Source: RGIG3701 sp964438515 (lineage in GTDB: Bacteria; Planctomycetota; Planctomycetia; Pirellulales; Thermoguttaceae). From it: 64,000 nt of DNA. The notes beneath the pieces are model-generated. The model was not told the DNA's origin and ran no database searches. It saw nothing but the letters and a program-made list of their open reading frames with translations. Each line of letters starts with the position of its first letter. Within the stretch, counting starts at the first letter, position 1. Both the position numbers and the translations under genes were made by a program. The stretch spans positions 1-64,000 of the forward strand of contig CAYTLK010000003.1 of NCBI GenBank assembly GCA_964438515.1, in the 5' to 3' direction. This document shows positions 27,301 to 35,506 of this stretch, in pieces.

Positions 27301-27580
27301 TTTTCGCCCCGCTGAACGCTGCAGATTCGGAAGAATTCAGCCCCGTAAATGCGATTCCAGTGACGGACGCCGCCGCATCGAGCGTAAACGCATTGTCCGC
27401 CGCAACCGTGATTCCCGCCTGATTCCCATCGACCCAAGACTGATCGGCCGTTCCGTTCACCGTCCACGCCGCATCGGACCAGTTCCCGGTCCCTACGCGC
27501 GTATAATTCTCCGCAGAGAGAGCCGAGCACCCTAAAACACCGCACAAAAACAGGACTTTACGGAAATTTTTTCGATTCAT
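24380..27580 (-). CDS. PEP-CTERM surface protein with triplicated autotransporter-type beta-strand repeats
   Basis: 1066 residues with a signal peptide (MNRKNFRKVLFLCGVLGCSA). The body has three related units of about 220-230 residues (about 150-375, 420-640 and 700-930). Each holds a run such as TLKNGA, then FRVG or FRMG, DLTISG or DLTITS, and a closing AGVLKL/WAGG motif typical of autotransporter-associated beta-strand repeats. The C-terminus has PEPAAWVLLILGVLGVG followed by RKSGKKEKF, a PEP-CTERM sorting signal for an exosortase, which is not in this window. The protein is probably displayed on the surface as a long beta-helix. AGG lies near the ATG. The gene is long, Gly/Thr/Ser-rich and single in its transcription unit. 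Confidence 0.85.
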   Translation of the reverse strand: MNRKNFRKVLFLCGVLGCSALSAENYTRVGTGNWSDAAWTVNGTADQSWVDGNQAGITVAADNAFTLDAAASVTGIAFTGLNSSESAAFSGAKTLTFTGDAQTFEVADGTLNFANQLAGTAILKTGAGTLNITQIQTAFDGITVQEGTLQLSVGEFGTPCMSSAPVTILAGAKLLVSHNFGIGSGMLTADGGNVHLTGTQQYLNHMTLKNGATVTAVNGTSGGNDDNSFRVGYNYAGVSDATLYVTGTSASAISAGITMVRGSGSSDNYTVTVDSTGDESGVDLTISGKIFDYSGLSGLVLKKAGAGVLKLSSNASTWAGGINLTAGTIQLAADNAAGKGAISTSNGTSIVLAEGISANVQNLSGNASLSALGTGANINVGVGVTSADVSASFGGSIGSTVQLTKVGAGSFEITALQSNGFAGLVVDQGTLSLSGDNKYGSAALKNTPITVNTSGKLILATSFAVSGSPITLDGGSIHIAAEQMYLNQLTLKNGARITAQSNSNDHADGNSFRVGNNYGTGTNPVLVVSGTSGSFIDADIVLTTHGSSVFNVTVNSTGDTTGVDLTISGQLRDYDNSTSVSIPFKKMGAGVLRLTNGTNKWTTGMEVTAGTVQISATQALGYGQLNLSDASSALQLLSTANGGVGTYNLKQLTGLGTVSVLGDAATLKVGSVTNASSQVLSGDSTFSGTFSSAVSLEKTGTGTLTLEKSGGNGTIAGVSVTEGTLRLAGSGLAPTGSRYGYFGSTTIEVSGTGTLRAESWNIQNTPVHVTGENAELYIAGANYANRVTLTDGADVSGTEFRMGWWTSDSPILTVDGTGTGSVISNNIFMLLKNGSSITELDLTVEDTGAMTAGNADLTITSKITDHSGYEGLKIVKSGAGTLKITNTQNNWAGGMKIVDGLVILSAGAAGTGTYTVEAGGALAPAPASDETYVSLSGAAFVEGSNLELLIDSPTEFSRFVLDTVPTYDINNGFIELVVAEDANLGSSETFKVSNAYPGGSAENLDLESWLGSDFRYEWNLNWDAVSSALLLSRDANAIPEPAAWVLLILGVLGVGVVRKSGKKEKF

Positions 27581-27604
27581 GACAGTTTACCTGATTTTTT
27601 CATG

Positions 27605-27660
27605 ATACTGTATTTATTCTCAATAATATGAACAGTATATTCCAAAAAAGGAAATGTCAA
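27605..27660 (-). promoter_or_regulatory. Promoter with palindromic operator-like site for the PEP-CTERM gene
   Basis: On the minus strand TTGACA (27655-27660) is followed after 15 bases by TATACT (27634-27639). The -10 overlaps one arm of an inverted repeat, ATACTGT at 27605-27611 and ACAGTAT at 27632-27638. A dimeric regulator could bind here; this is inference. Confidence 0.45.
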
Positions 27661-27715
27661 GGAAATTTTGAAAAAATTTAAAATTATTCAGGAAAAAGAC
27701 ACCTCTTCCAGCAGT

Positions 27716-30700
27716 TTATTCGTACGGAATCCTTTTTTCCACGCCGAACTGCACCTTTACAGGCCCAATCAGTCCGGAAGGCGTCAGTTTGTCCGCGGCG
27801 AAAAACCCCTGATACCGCTTAAACCCGTTGTCGGTCGGAAGCAAAAAGACGTTCGTACGACTGATTCTTTCCTCTTTTTTGCACGCCGCATCGCCGATGA
27901 GACGATTCGCCCAAACGTTCGTCACGTCGATTTCGACCGTATTTTCCCCTTCTTTAAGAAAATCCGTCAGATCCGCAACCCACGGCGCCGTCCACACGAT
28001 CCCCGCATTTTTCCCGTTGATTCGAATGCTCGCAGTGTGATTCACCTCACCGAGGGACAGACGGACCGAATGTTTCAACGCCTCGTCGGAAACCGTAAAT
28101 TTTTTGGTGTACGTGCAGGTTCCAGAGAAAAAACGGATTCCCGGATCTTCATTTTCGTTCCAATACGTCAGAGTGTCGAAATGCACGTCTCCCTCCGGAG
28201 CGCCCAAATTCGGCGCGAATCGCAGCGTCCAATCGCGTGAAAGGTCGATTTCTTCCGGAAATTCCGCCTCCGAAACCTCCAGCAGCTTTTCCTCTCCCTT
28301 TGAGTTTGTTAGAATATACCGAACAGGGGTCCAAAATCGGAATTTCAATCCGTTCTGACCGTTCAGTCCGTTCTGACCGTTCAATCCGTTCGGAACTTTC
28401 TGACCGTCCGAATCGTCCGAATCCCAGTCAAAAGAAGACGAAATGTCTGCCAAAATGCCGCGAATGGACGTAAAATGTTGGGCCGCGCACAAACAGTTCG
28501 TTTTGCGGAACGTCACGAATGCGGAACCGTTGACCGCAAGCGGAAGCGTGACGCGTGTGCGGCCGTCCCCCAGCCCCGAATATGCGAGAGCCGGACGCGT
28601 TTCATCCGTAAGCGGGTCGTAAATCTCCGGAATTCCTGACGCACGAAATACGGCGTCGATCGTTCCGCTTCCCGCCACAAAATATCGGTCTTCCGACGCA
28701 TCTTCCAAATGAATATAGTGCGCGTCCCCCTCAAAATCCGGCAGAATTTTCTCCGAATTCAGCACCTCTTCCATCGAAACGTTTCGATAAATACGTCCTT
28801 TTCCGACCTGAATGAAATTTGTACTTGAATCCGTGTTTTTCCACAGTCTTCCGCACACGTCCGCCAGACGCGCGTCACGCTGGGAAAAGCTGCGCAGCCC
28901 GGGATTCCGTTGGGGAATATTCTCGCCCAGCACCACAACGGCCCCGGCTTCCGCCAGTTTCAGCGCCTTTTCCAGCGCTTCCACCGGAATCGGTTCGCCC
29001 TTCAGAGGGTCGATGACGAGGATTTTGTAACTCATTCCGTGCGGCAAAACGAGCCGACGGTCGCTTTCTCGGAACGCCAGACGATTCACAAGCACGTTCG
29101 TGTCGAGCAAATCGTACTTCCATCCCGCACCGGGAACGAGTTTCGAATCGGGATTCCACGACTCGCCGTGTCCCCATCCGATGTAATTTTTATCACTCGT
29201 ATAGACGCAGACGTCCGCGACGTACGTTCCCGTCCGCAGGCGTTTCTGACAGAGTTCAATGTACCGGAAAATCCCCGACGATTCGTTCCACCATGTAACA
29301 TTTGTGTTGATGTGCGTTCCGGCAAAATACTCGAATCCGGGACGCCCCAGCTCGGTCGGCGACGCAGTGAAAGTGTGCCAGATGAACATGTTCGCACCAT
29401 CCGCAAAGTTTTCGTCTGCCGCCGGCTTCAAATGCGCGGGATACTGCGACCAATGATGCACCATGTGCGTGAAAGATTCCATCGAAACAAGCGTTTTTCC
29501 GTAAATGTGCGCCGCCATGGAGGCGTAACGGGCGTTGCTGCGCGTGAGGGGCCAAACGTACGGCTTCGTCGTCGGTTCTTTCGGCTCGGAGACCCAAAAT
29601 TCGCCCTGAATCACATCGTTCTGCCCCCAAAACGTCAGCATGTCGGCTTCCGCAAACAGCTTAAAATTCCCCATCCACGCATTTTTCCCGCGCGACCAAG
29701 GTCCGCCGTCCTCGGAGTGCCAGACCATTCCATGTTTTTCGCAGAGTTCCCCGATCGTGAGGTAGCAATTTTCCCGAAATGCGTCGCTCACCGTCCGGAA
29801 ATAATCCTCACAGAAACGCCGTGACGCCTCCTCACCGCCCAGAATCAGTCCGCGAAGAATCGGAAGTTTCGTCACGAGTTCGTAACCGTTCTGTTTTTCA
29901 AAACGCTCCGCAAAACCCGGCGTCCAGTTCGGGTCGGAACCCTCCCAGCTGACGTTGTAAAAGTGCGTCAGCGTCTTTCCGCGGCCCGCCAAATCGCCGA
30001 CATCGCCGAGAATTTGCCCGCACATGAGTCCAAAATAGCGCGTCACGGCCTCCCGACTCAAAATATCCACACTTCCAACGTCACCAACCACGCGCGACCC
30101 AAACCGCAAAATCTTCCAGGAACCCTCCGGAACATCCCACCGCAGTGTTTTTGTACAGTTTTCATCTGTCTGTACAAAATTCTTCAAATCGACGACACTT
30201 TGCGCGTCGGCAGTCGGAGCGTCTTCGGCGGGAGTTGCGGCTCGGCCCCACGTCTCGTTGAGTTTCACCGCCTCGCGTCCCTCTGAAACCTGCGACGTAA
30301 TTCTTACTGCCGCAATCGCAACGTCTTCAAAAAACCGTTCTTCGGACGGAATCTCAAGCGGAATTTCGACCGTTTTCGGACCGTTTACGTTTTCTTCCGT
30401 CCAAATCAGTTCTTTCGGCCCGTCTTTTCCCAAATCCCATGGTCCGCGCAGCTGTCCGCCGGTATTTGCGATATTCATACTCACGTGCATCCCCAGCCGA
30501 TGCGCTTCTTTCACGAGGTGCGTCACCATCCGCCGCCAGTCGGGACTCATGTATTCGTACTTGATTTCGAGTGGCACCGGCACATGTTTGGTCGTGTTTA
30601 CGTCGTCGTAATATCCGCGCGAATCGACGAGCAGAACCCCTCCGATTCCTTTTGAGTGCATTGCTTCGAGGTCGCGCGTAATGAGTTCTTCCGAAACATT

Positions 30701-30877
30701 CCCCTTGAGCCACCAATAATAGACCCACACCCTTGAATCCTCGCCGCTTGCGAGCCGTGAATCACCGTAAATTTTTGAGGATTCCGCGATTTTTGCATCT
30801 TTCGCGCACAAAAAAACGTTCGCAATCATCAAACTGAGGAATGCCGTCCACAAAATAAAAACCTTTTTTCTCCGCAT
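27716..30877 (-). CDS. Secreted GH106-like (alpha-L-rhamnosidase type) glycoside hydrolase
   Basis: 1053 residues with a signal peptide (MRRKKVFILWTAFLSLMIAN). After cleavage come RVWVYYWWLKGNVSEE and DLEAMHSKGIGGVLLVDSRG, a barrel start typical of large GH106-like hydrolases, and later VWHSEDGGPWSRG, WNESSGIFRYIELCQKR and VLVNRLAFRE. The C-terminal 200 residues form sugar-binding beta-sandwiches of the GH2 type (KHSVRLSLGEVNHTASIRIN, VNTVWANRLIGD-like). GH106 enzymes remove rhamnose from plant polysaccharides; the assignment rests on overall pattern. Near residue 835 a short tandem NGLNGQNGLNGQNGL is encoded by a 15-base DNA repeat at about 28346-28390. No clear promoter is seen; a weak TTGAAA/TAGAAA pair lies upstream. 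Confidence 0.75.
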   Translation of the reverse strand: MRRKKVFILWTAFLSLMIANVFLCAKDAKIAESSKIYGDSRLASGEDSRVWVYYWWLKGNVSEELITRDLEAMHSKGIGGVLLVDSRGYYDDVNTTKHVPVPLEIKYEYMSPDWRRMVTHLVKEAHRLGMHVSMNIANTGGQLRGPWDLGKDGPKELIWTEENVNGPKTVEIPLEIPSEERFFEDVAIAAVRITSQVSEGREAVKLNETWGRAATPAEDAPTADAQSVVDLKNFVQTDENCTKTLRWDVPEGSWKILRFGSRVVGDVGSVDILSREAVTRYFGLMCGQILGDVGDLAGRGKTLTHFYNVSWEGSDPNWTPGFAERFEKQNGYELVTKLPILRGLILGGEEASRRFCEDYFRTVSDAFRENCYLTIGELCEKHGMVWHSEDGGPWSRGKNAWMGNFKLFAEADMLTFWGQNDVIQGEFWVSEPKEPTTKPYVWPLTRSNARYASMAAHIYGKTLVSMESFTHMVHHWSQYPAHLKPAADENFADGANMFIWHTFTASPTELGRPGFEYFAGTHINTNVTWWNESSGIFRYIELCQKRLRTGTYVADVCVYTSDKNYIGWGHGESWNPDSKLVPGAGWKYDLLDTNVLVNRLAFRESDRRLVLPHGMSYKILVIDPLKGEPIPVEALEKALKLAEAGAVVVLGENIPQRNPGLRSFSQRDARLADVCGRLWKNTDSSTNFIQVGKGRIYRNVSMEEVLNSEKILPDFEGDAHYIHLEDASEDRYFVAGSGTIDAVFRASGIPEIYDPLTDETRPALAYSGLGDGRTRVTLPLAVNGSAFVTFRKTNCLCAAQHFTSIRGILADISSSFDWDSDDSDGQKVPNGLNGQNGLNGQNGLKFRFWTPVRYILTNSKGEEKLLEVSEAEFPEEIDLSRDWTLRFAPNLGAPEGDVHFDTLTYWNENEDPGIRFFSGTCTYTKKFTVSDEALKHSVRLSLGEVNHTASIRINGKNAGIVWTAPWVADLTDFLKEGENTVEIDVTNVWANRLIGDAACKKEERISRTNVFLLPTDNGFKRYQGFFAADKLTPSGLIGPVKVQFGVEKRIPYE

Positions 30878-30983
30878 TTTTTTATCTTTCTTTCCACATT
30901 TCGTTTTAAATTCCCTTTACTTTCTCCTTTCTAACACGAACTCTAAAAAATTTCAACCCCCCGCGAGAAAAAAAAGGAACCGC

Positions 30984-31012
30984 TTGACAAATCCATCGAG
31001 AGAGTTTATATT
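30984..31012 (+). promoter_or_regulatory. Sigma70-type promoter for the GHL10-like gene
   Basis: TTGACA, 17-base spacer, TATATT: near-consensus. It implies a leader of about 90 bases before the ATG at 31108. Confidence 0.72.
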
Positions 31013-31107
31013 AAAGGAATTCCGTTGCGGGACCGTACGTTTTTCTTCATGAAACTTTGTGCGTTTTACCTACATCCCCACCCTTTCCCATTTTATCGAG
31101 GTATACA

Positions 31108-33183
31108 ATGTACCGTTTTCAAAAAACCATCCCTTTATTTGTGTTTCTTCTGGTTTGTTCCATTTTCGGAAACGTCTCGGCAGAAGAAGCGGTTCAAAAA
31201 GCGACAGAAAATTCAGACGCACTCTCCGGACGAATGCTCGTCAGTGATTTTCAGTCGCCCGACGTTCATTGGTACGACGCGAGCGGCGGAAAAATGAAGC
31301 TCGAAACGATTCCGGAAGGGCTGAAAGTTTCGACCGATTTCGCAAACAATCCCGTCGCCCGTCTGTCCGTCGATGCGCACGTTTCACTCGATCTCACAAA
31401 TTGGAACCGATTCGAAATCGAGACGAACATCGATTCGCCCGACGCTTTTTCCAGTTCCTCACTCTACTTCCACAGCGGCGGCGGCTGGTATTCCTGCGGC
31501 TCTTCTGTTCCGGAGGGAAACGGGAAAATCACCTTCCGTAAAAGTGATTTTAATTCCGAAGGCTCGCCGGCCGGATGGGACAAAATCGATACCGTACGTT
31601 TTTCTCTGTGGAGGATGGGTGAAAAAGAAAGCTCCATCGTTTTGAGTTCTTTTTCCTGCGCAATGGAACCCGTTCTGTTCGTTTCCATTCTGAATCCGGA
31701 AGGTGTGGAACTTTGGATTGGGGCAAATAACGCTTCCATCCTCTCGAAACAACTGAAAAACGTCGGAATCGAGTCCGACCAATGCGTGATGCCGAAGGAA
31801 GCAAGTGCAGAAATGTGGGACAAAATTCTGTCGCGTCGTTTTGCAGTCATCGTGAATCACGTGCGTCATATGAAGCCTGAAACACGTGCGTTGCTGGAAC
31901 GCTGGGCGTCAGAAAAACACGCAGTTCTTATGTTCCTTGATGGGGATTTGCGTGAAAACCCGATCGAAACGGACGCACTTCTTACGCAGTTTGCGCAATC
32001 GTCCGCATTGAAGTCGCTCATTGTGAAAAATTGTCTCCGACACGCAAGCACGATGATGGACGCCGAAGTTTCCAATGCGGCCGAAATTGTTGCGGAAGCT
32101 CAGAAAGTCTTTGATGAAGACGGCGTCCCGGCCGGCGTCCAATATTGCGAGGCGATACATGCGCAAAACCTTCAAAAAGCGGCTCTTAAGACGGATCCGG
32201 ACGGTTCGATGAAGTTCCGCGCCTGGTGGAACCACGACGGTCTCGGCGCCTATCCGGGCGACTGGGCCCGAACGGCCAAAGAACTCCGTGCAGCAGGATT
32301 CACCGCCGTCATTCCGAACATGCTGTGGGTTGGAAGCACCCTTTTTCCCAGCAAATACGCCCCGACGAGCGAGCTGTACGAAAAATACGGCGACCAGATG
32401 AAACAGTGCATCGACGCCTGCCACGCCGAAGGAATCGAGGTTCACGTCTGGCGCGTCTGTTTCAACGGAAAATCTCATATTCAGCCGGAACTGCTTGAAA
32501 AATACCGCACAGAAAACAGACTGCAAAAAGACCGCAACGGCGAAACGATTCCGTGGCTCTGTCCGTCGAATCCCGAAAATATCGAGACGGAAGTCGGCGC
32601 GATGATGGAACTTGCGGATAATTACGACGTGGACGGCGTGCATTTCGATTACATTCGTTACGAAAGCGGCTGCTATTGCGACGGATGCCGCGCACGATTC
32701 GAAAAAGAAACCGGTGCAAAAATCGAAAATTGGCCGTCAGACGTTCTGAACGGTCCGCAAGAAGAAGCGTTTCATGAGTGGCGAGCGGCACAAATTACGA
32801 ACATCGTAAAGCGCGTCCACGATCAAATGCGCGAAAAACATCCAAACGTCAAACTTTCTGCCGCCGTTTTTTCTTCCTATCCCAGCTGCCGGGAATCCGT
32901 CGGTCAGGATTGGGCGCTTTGGGCGCGTGAAGGGTACGTCGATTTTCTCTGCCCGATGAATTACACGCAGGACGCCCGCACGTTCCGCACACTTTCCGCC
33001 TTCCAGCAGACGCTCGTTCCGGAAGGATTTCCTCTTTATTTCGGAATCGGCGAGTGGCGGGTCACACCCGACGGGACGGTGCAGCAGATTCAATGTGCGG
33101 ACGAAATCGGAGCAAAAGGATTTACAATTTTCAATCTGACGGAAAGCGCCGCTGGACGAATTCTTCCGTTGTTCACGAAGTAG
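31108..33183 (+). CDS. Secreted GHL10-like (glycosyl hydrolase-like 10) protein
   Basis: 691 residues from the ATG at 31108, with GAGG upstream; this gives a signal peptide (MYRFQKTIPLFVFLLVCSIF). Residues about 40-200 look like a carbohydrate-binding sandwich. A second, Rossmann-like stretch (about 200-330) precedes a TIM barrel: FTAVIPNMLWVGSTLFPSK, GIEVHVWRVCFNGKSHIQP, NYDVDGVHFDYIRYESGCYC and GYVDFLCPMNYTQDARTF. The DGVHFDYIRY motif is characteristic of GHL10 (DUF187) proteins, thought to act on peptidoglycan-like or other glycans. It starts divergently from the GH106-like gene. Confidence 0.82.
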   Translation: MYRFQKTIPLFVFLLVCSIFGNVSAEEAVQKATENSDALSGRMLVSDFQSPDVHWYDASGGKMKLETIPEGLKVSTDFANNPVARLSVDAHVSLDLTNWNRFEIETNIDSPDAFSSSSLYFHSGGGWYSCGSSVPEGNGKITFRKSDFNSEGSPAGWDKIDTVRFSLWRMGEKESSIVLSSFSCAMEPVLFVSILNPEGVELWIGANNASILSKQLKNVGIESDQCVMPKEASAEMWDKILSRRFAVIVNHVRHMKPETRALLERWASEKHAVLMFLDGDLRENPIETDALLTQFAQSSALKSLIVKNCLRHASTMMDAEVSNAAEIVAEAQKVFDEDGVPAGVQYCEAIHAQNLQKAALKTDPDGSMKFRAWWNHDGLGAYPGDWARTAKELRAAGFTAVIPNMLWVGSTLFPSKYAPTSELYEKYGDQMKQCIDACHAEGIEVHVWRVCFNGKSHIQPELLEKYRTENRLQKDRNGETIPWLCPSNPENIETEVGAMMELADNYDVDGVHFDYIRYESGCYCDGCRARFEKETGAKIENWPSDVLNGPQEEAFHEWRAAQITNIVKRVHDQMREKHPNVKLSAAVFSSYPSCRESVGQDWALWAREGYVDFLCPMNYTQDARTFRTLSAFQQTLVPEGFPLYFGIGEWRVTPDGTVQQIQCADEIGAKGFTIFNLTESAAGRILPLFTK

Positions 33184-33220
33184 TACACATCGTTTACGTC
33201 ATTCGTTGAGAAAAATCACC

Positions 33221-33260
33221 GGGGAAAAAGTTTTCGTGAAAATTTTTTCCCCCTTTTTTT
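33221..33260 (+). terminator. Intrinsic terminator after the GHL10-like gene
   Basis: A stem of up to 14-15 pairs (GGGGAAAAAGTTTT with AAAATTTTTTCCCC) is followed by a run of seven T residues. It also insulates the etf operon that starts about 100 bases later. Confidence 0.8.
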
Positions 33261-33357
33261 GCCCATTTATTCCTAAAATCGAAATGATATCTAAAAAATT
33301 CACGTTTTTCCAAGAGTTTGCCGATAGAATAAAAAATATCGAAATTTCTGGTTCACC

Positions 33358-33386
33358 TTGACGAAACGGAAAGATTGTGGTAAAAT
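33358..33386 (+). promoter_or_regulatory. Promoter of the etfB-etfA-acyl-CoA dehydrogenase operon
   Basis: TTGACG, 17-base spacer, TAAAAT, 57 bases before the GTG start at 33443. Confidence 0.68.
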
Positions 33387-33442
33387 ACAGAAAATTTCAA
33401 GATAGAGAAACTTTAACGAAGATAGAAATGGAGTGAATTTCC

Positions 33443-34306
33443 GTGGGATTTAATTCGATAGTTTGTGTCAAACAGGTTCCGGATACGGCAAATATTACTT
33501 CAGACGCCATGACTCCGGAAGGAACGGTGAATCGCTCAGCGCTTCCGACCATTTTTAACCCGGAAGACTTGCACGCTCTGGAGACGGCCCTTGAGATTCG
33601 GGATCGATGGGGCGGTAAAGTGACGGTCGTCACGATGGGTCCGCCCAAAGCAGCGGATGTTCTGCGTGCGTGTCTTTTCCGCGGAGCCGATCGGGCGATT
33701 CTTCTTACGGACCGACGCGCGGCCGCCAGCGACACACTCGCGACGAGCTACATTCTCTCTCAGGCTGTAAAGACGATCGGCGATTACGATTTCGTTTTCT
33801 GCGGACGTCAGGCGATTGACGGCGACACAGCACAAACGGGGCCTCAAATCGCTGAAAAACTTTCGATTCCGCAAGTCACGTATCTTGAACAGATTCTCAG
33901 CGTGAAAGAGGGAACGAAAAAATCCGCCCGTATTCGCCGCAATATCGGAAACGGGTACGAAATCGTCAATGTACAGCTTCCGGCACTCGTTACAGTCGTC
34001 GAAACTGCAAACGAACCGCGTCCACTGGCGGCAAAAAAGGTGATGCGCAACAAACACGCAGCCGTTCCGGCCGAAGTGACTCCCGAAAAGGCGGAAGAGT
34101 TGAAAAACATGGGACTTTTGCTCGAACAGTGGACGCTCAACGACATTCATGCGGACTTGGATCGCTGCGGTCTGGCAGGCTCGCCGACGAAGGTTTTTCG
34201 CGTCGAATCCATCATTTTGACGAAAGAAGGGTTTACGGAAGTCGCGCCGACAGAAGAGGCCGTCACCGATTTGATTCAGGAACTGATTTCAGAACGAACA
34301 CTGTAA
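33443..34306 (+). CDS. etfB: Electron transfer flavoprotein beta subunit
   Basis: 287 residues with a GTG start at 33443; GGAG lies nine bases upstream and the protein opens with the expected SIVCVKQVPDTA. The AMP-binding fold shows NPEDLHALETALEIRD and CGRQAIDGDTAQTGPQIAEKL, the form of this motif common in anaerobic bacterial ETFs. It carries electrons from acyl-CoA dehydrogenase to the respiratory chain, or bifurcates them in some anaerobes. It leads a three-gene operon with etfA and a dehydrogenase. Bifurcation cannot be decided from the sequence alone. Confidence 0.94.
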   Translation: MGFNSIVCVKQVPDTANITSDAMTPEGTVNRSALPTIFNPEDLHALETALEIRDRWGGKVTVVTMGPPKAADVLRACLFRGADRAILLTDRRAAASDTLATSYILSQAVKTIGDYDFVFCGRQAIDGDTAQTGPQIAEKLSIPQVTYLEQILSVKEGTKKSARIRRNIGNGYEIVNVQLPALVTVVETANEPRPLAAKKVMRNKHAAVPAEVTPEKAEELKNMGLLLEQWTLNDIHADLDRCGLAGSPTKVFRVESIILTKEGFTEVAPTEEAVTDLIQELISERTL

Positions 34307-34334
34307 CATCATGCGTCCTGGAAAAACGAATCCA

Positions 34335-34360
34335 ACAAAACGACAAAACGACAAAACGAC
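34335..34360 (+). repeat. Short tandem repeat between etfB and etfA
   Basis: Three perfect copies of ACAAAACG and a partial fourth, in the 98-base spacer. Its purine-rich, unstructured RNA lies 45 bases before the etfA start. Confidence 0.8.
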
Positions 34361-34404
34361 AAATCAATAAAACTTTATAGAATATAGAATAACGAAGAAG
34401 AACT

Positions 34405-35445
34405 ATGGGAAAACCAAATCGAAAAGGTGAAGTTTGGGTGTTTGCGGAACAGCAGGACGGTGTACTTGCGGATGTTTCGCTGGAATTGTGCGGAAAAGCA
34501 CGCGAGCTGGCGGACCGTCTGGGCGTTCAGGCTGGTGCTGTTCTGCCGGGATACAAACTCGGAAATTTACCGCAGAAACTCATCGCGCAGGGAGTCGATA
34601 ACGTCTATTGTGTTGATGAACCCTGCTTGAAATTTTTCACTTCCAGTCCGTACGCAAACATCATTTGCACACTCGTTCAGAAGTACGAGCCGCAGATTTT
34701 GCTGTTCGGCGCATCTCCGCTGGGACGCGATCTTGCACCGCGTGTTGCGAGCGAAATTCGGTCCGGACTCACGGCCGACTGCACCGACCTCGACATCAGT
34801 AACGTAACGGATAATCGTACGAAAGAAGAACACGAAAATCTTCTGTTGCAGATTCGACCTGCTTTCGGCGGAAACATCATCGCAACGATCGTGAATTACG
34901 ACTCTTGGCCGCAAATGGCGACGGTTCGTGAAGGTGTGATGAGTATGAAAGAACCCGATGCGTCCCGAACAGGAAACGTCCTTACGGAAAAGGTCGACGG
35001 ACTCGATGAACTGGCGGAACTCGTGCAGGTGATTGAGCGTCACGTCGAAGAACGAAAGGTGAATCTCAAAGCCGCTCGAATCATCGTAGCAGGCGGAGGC
35101 GGCGTCGGAAGCAAGGAAAATTTCGAACTGATTCGTGAACTGGCGGGCGCAATCGGCGGCGTCGTGGGTGCGAGCCGTGCGGCAGTCGACAGCGGGTTCA
35201 TCAGCAAAGACTATCAAATCGGACAGACGGGAACGACCGTTCGACCGGCGCTCTACATCGCAGTCGGAATCAGCGGCGCAGTCCAGCACCGAGCCGGAAT
35301 GGAAGAATCCGCGAAAATCATCGCAATCAACAGCGACCCGCAGGCTCCGATTTTCTCGGTGGCTCACTATGGAATCGTCGGCGACCTCAATAAAGTCGTG
35401 CCGATGCTCACCAAGGCGCTGAGAAACCGTCGGCGTGAAGATTAA
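34405..35445 (+). CDS. etfA: Electron transfer flavoprotein alpha subunit
   Basis: 346 residues. The C-terminal FAD domain is typical: IVAGGGGVGSKENFEL (about 235), VVGASRAAVDSGFISKDYQI (about 255-272), GQTGTTVRPALYIAVGISGA and KIIAINSDPQAPIFSVAHYG. The N-terminal part has a weak resemblance to EtfB-like folds, as usual. It binds FAD and pairs with EtfB to take electrons from the dehydrogenase encoded next. It follows etfB by 98 bases, and the dehydrogenase gene follows after 61 bases. Confidence 0.95.
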   Translation: MGKPNRKGEVWVFAEQQDGVLADVSLELCGKARELADRLGVQAGAVLPGYKLGNLPQKLIAQGVDNVYCVDEPCLKFFTSSPYANIICTLVQKYEPQILLFGASPLGRDLAPRVASEIRSGLTADCTDLDISNVTDNRTKEEHENLLLQIRPAFGGNIIATIVNYDSWPQMATVREGVMSMKEPDASRTGNVLTEKVDGLDELAELVQVIERHVEERKVNLKAARIIVAGGGGVGSKENFELIRELAGAIGGVVGASRAAVDSGFISKDYQIGQTGTTVRPALYIAVGISGAVQHRAGMEESAKIIAINSDPQAPIFSVAHYGIVGDLNKVVPMLTKALRNRRRED

Positions 35446-35506
35446 AAAGCGTTGAATCGTTGATAAATAGAACAAAAAATCAAACCTTTTACCAAAATAA
35501 TAAATT

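Noticed and set aside
34335..34360. Tandem ACAAAACG units considered as a CRISPR-like array
   Set aside because: The 8-base units are contiguous with no spacers; this is a simple tandem repeat.
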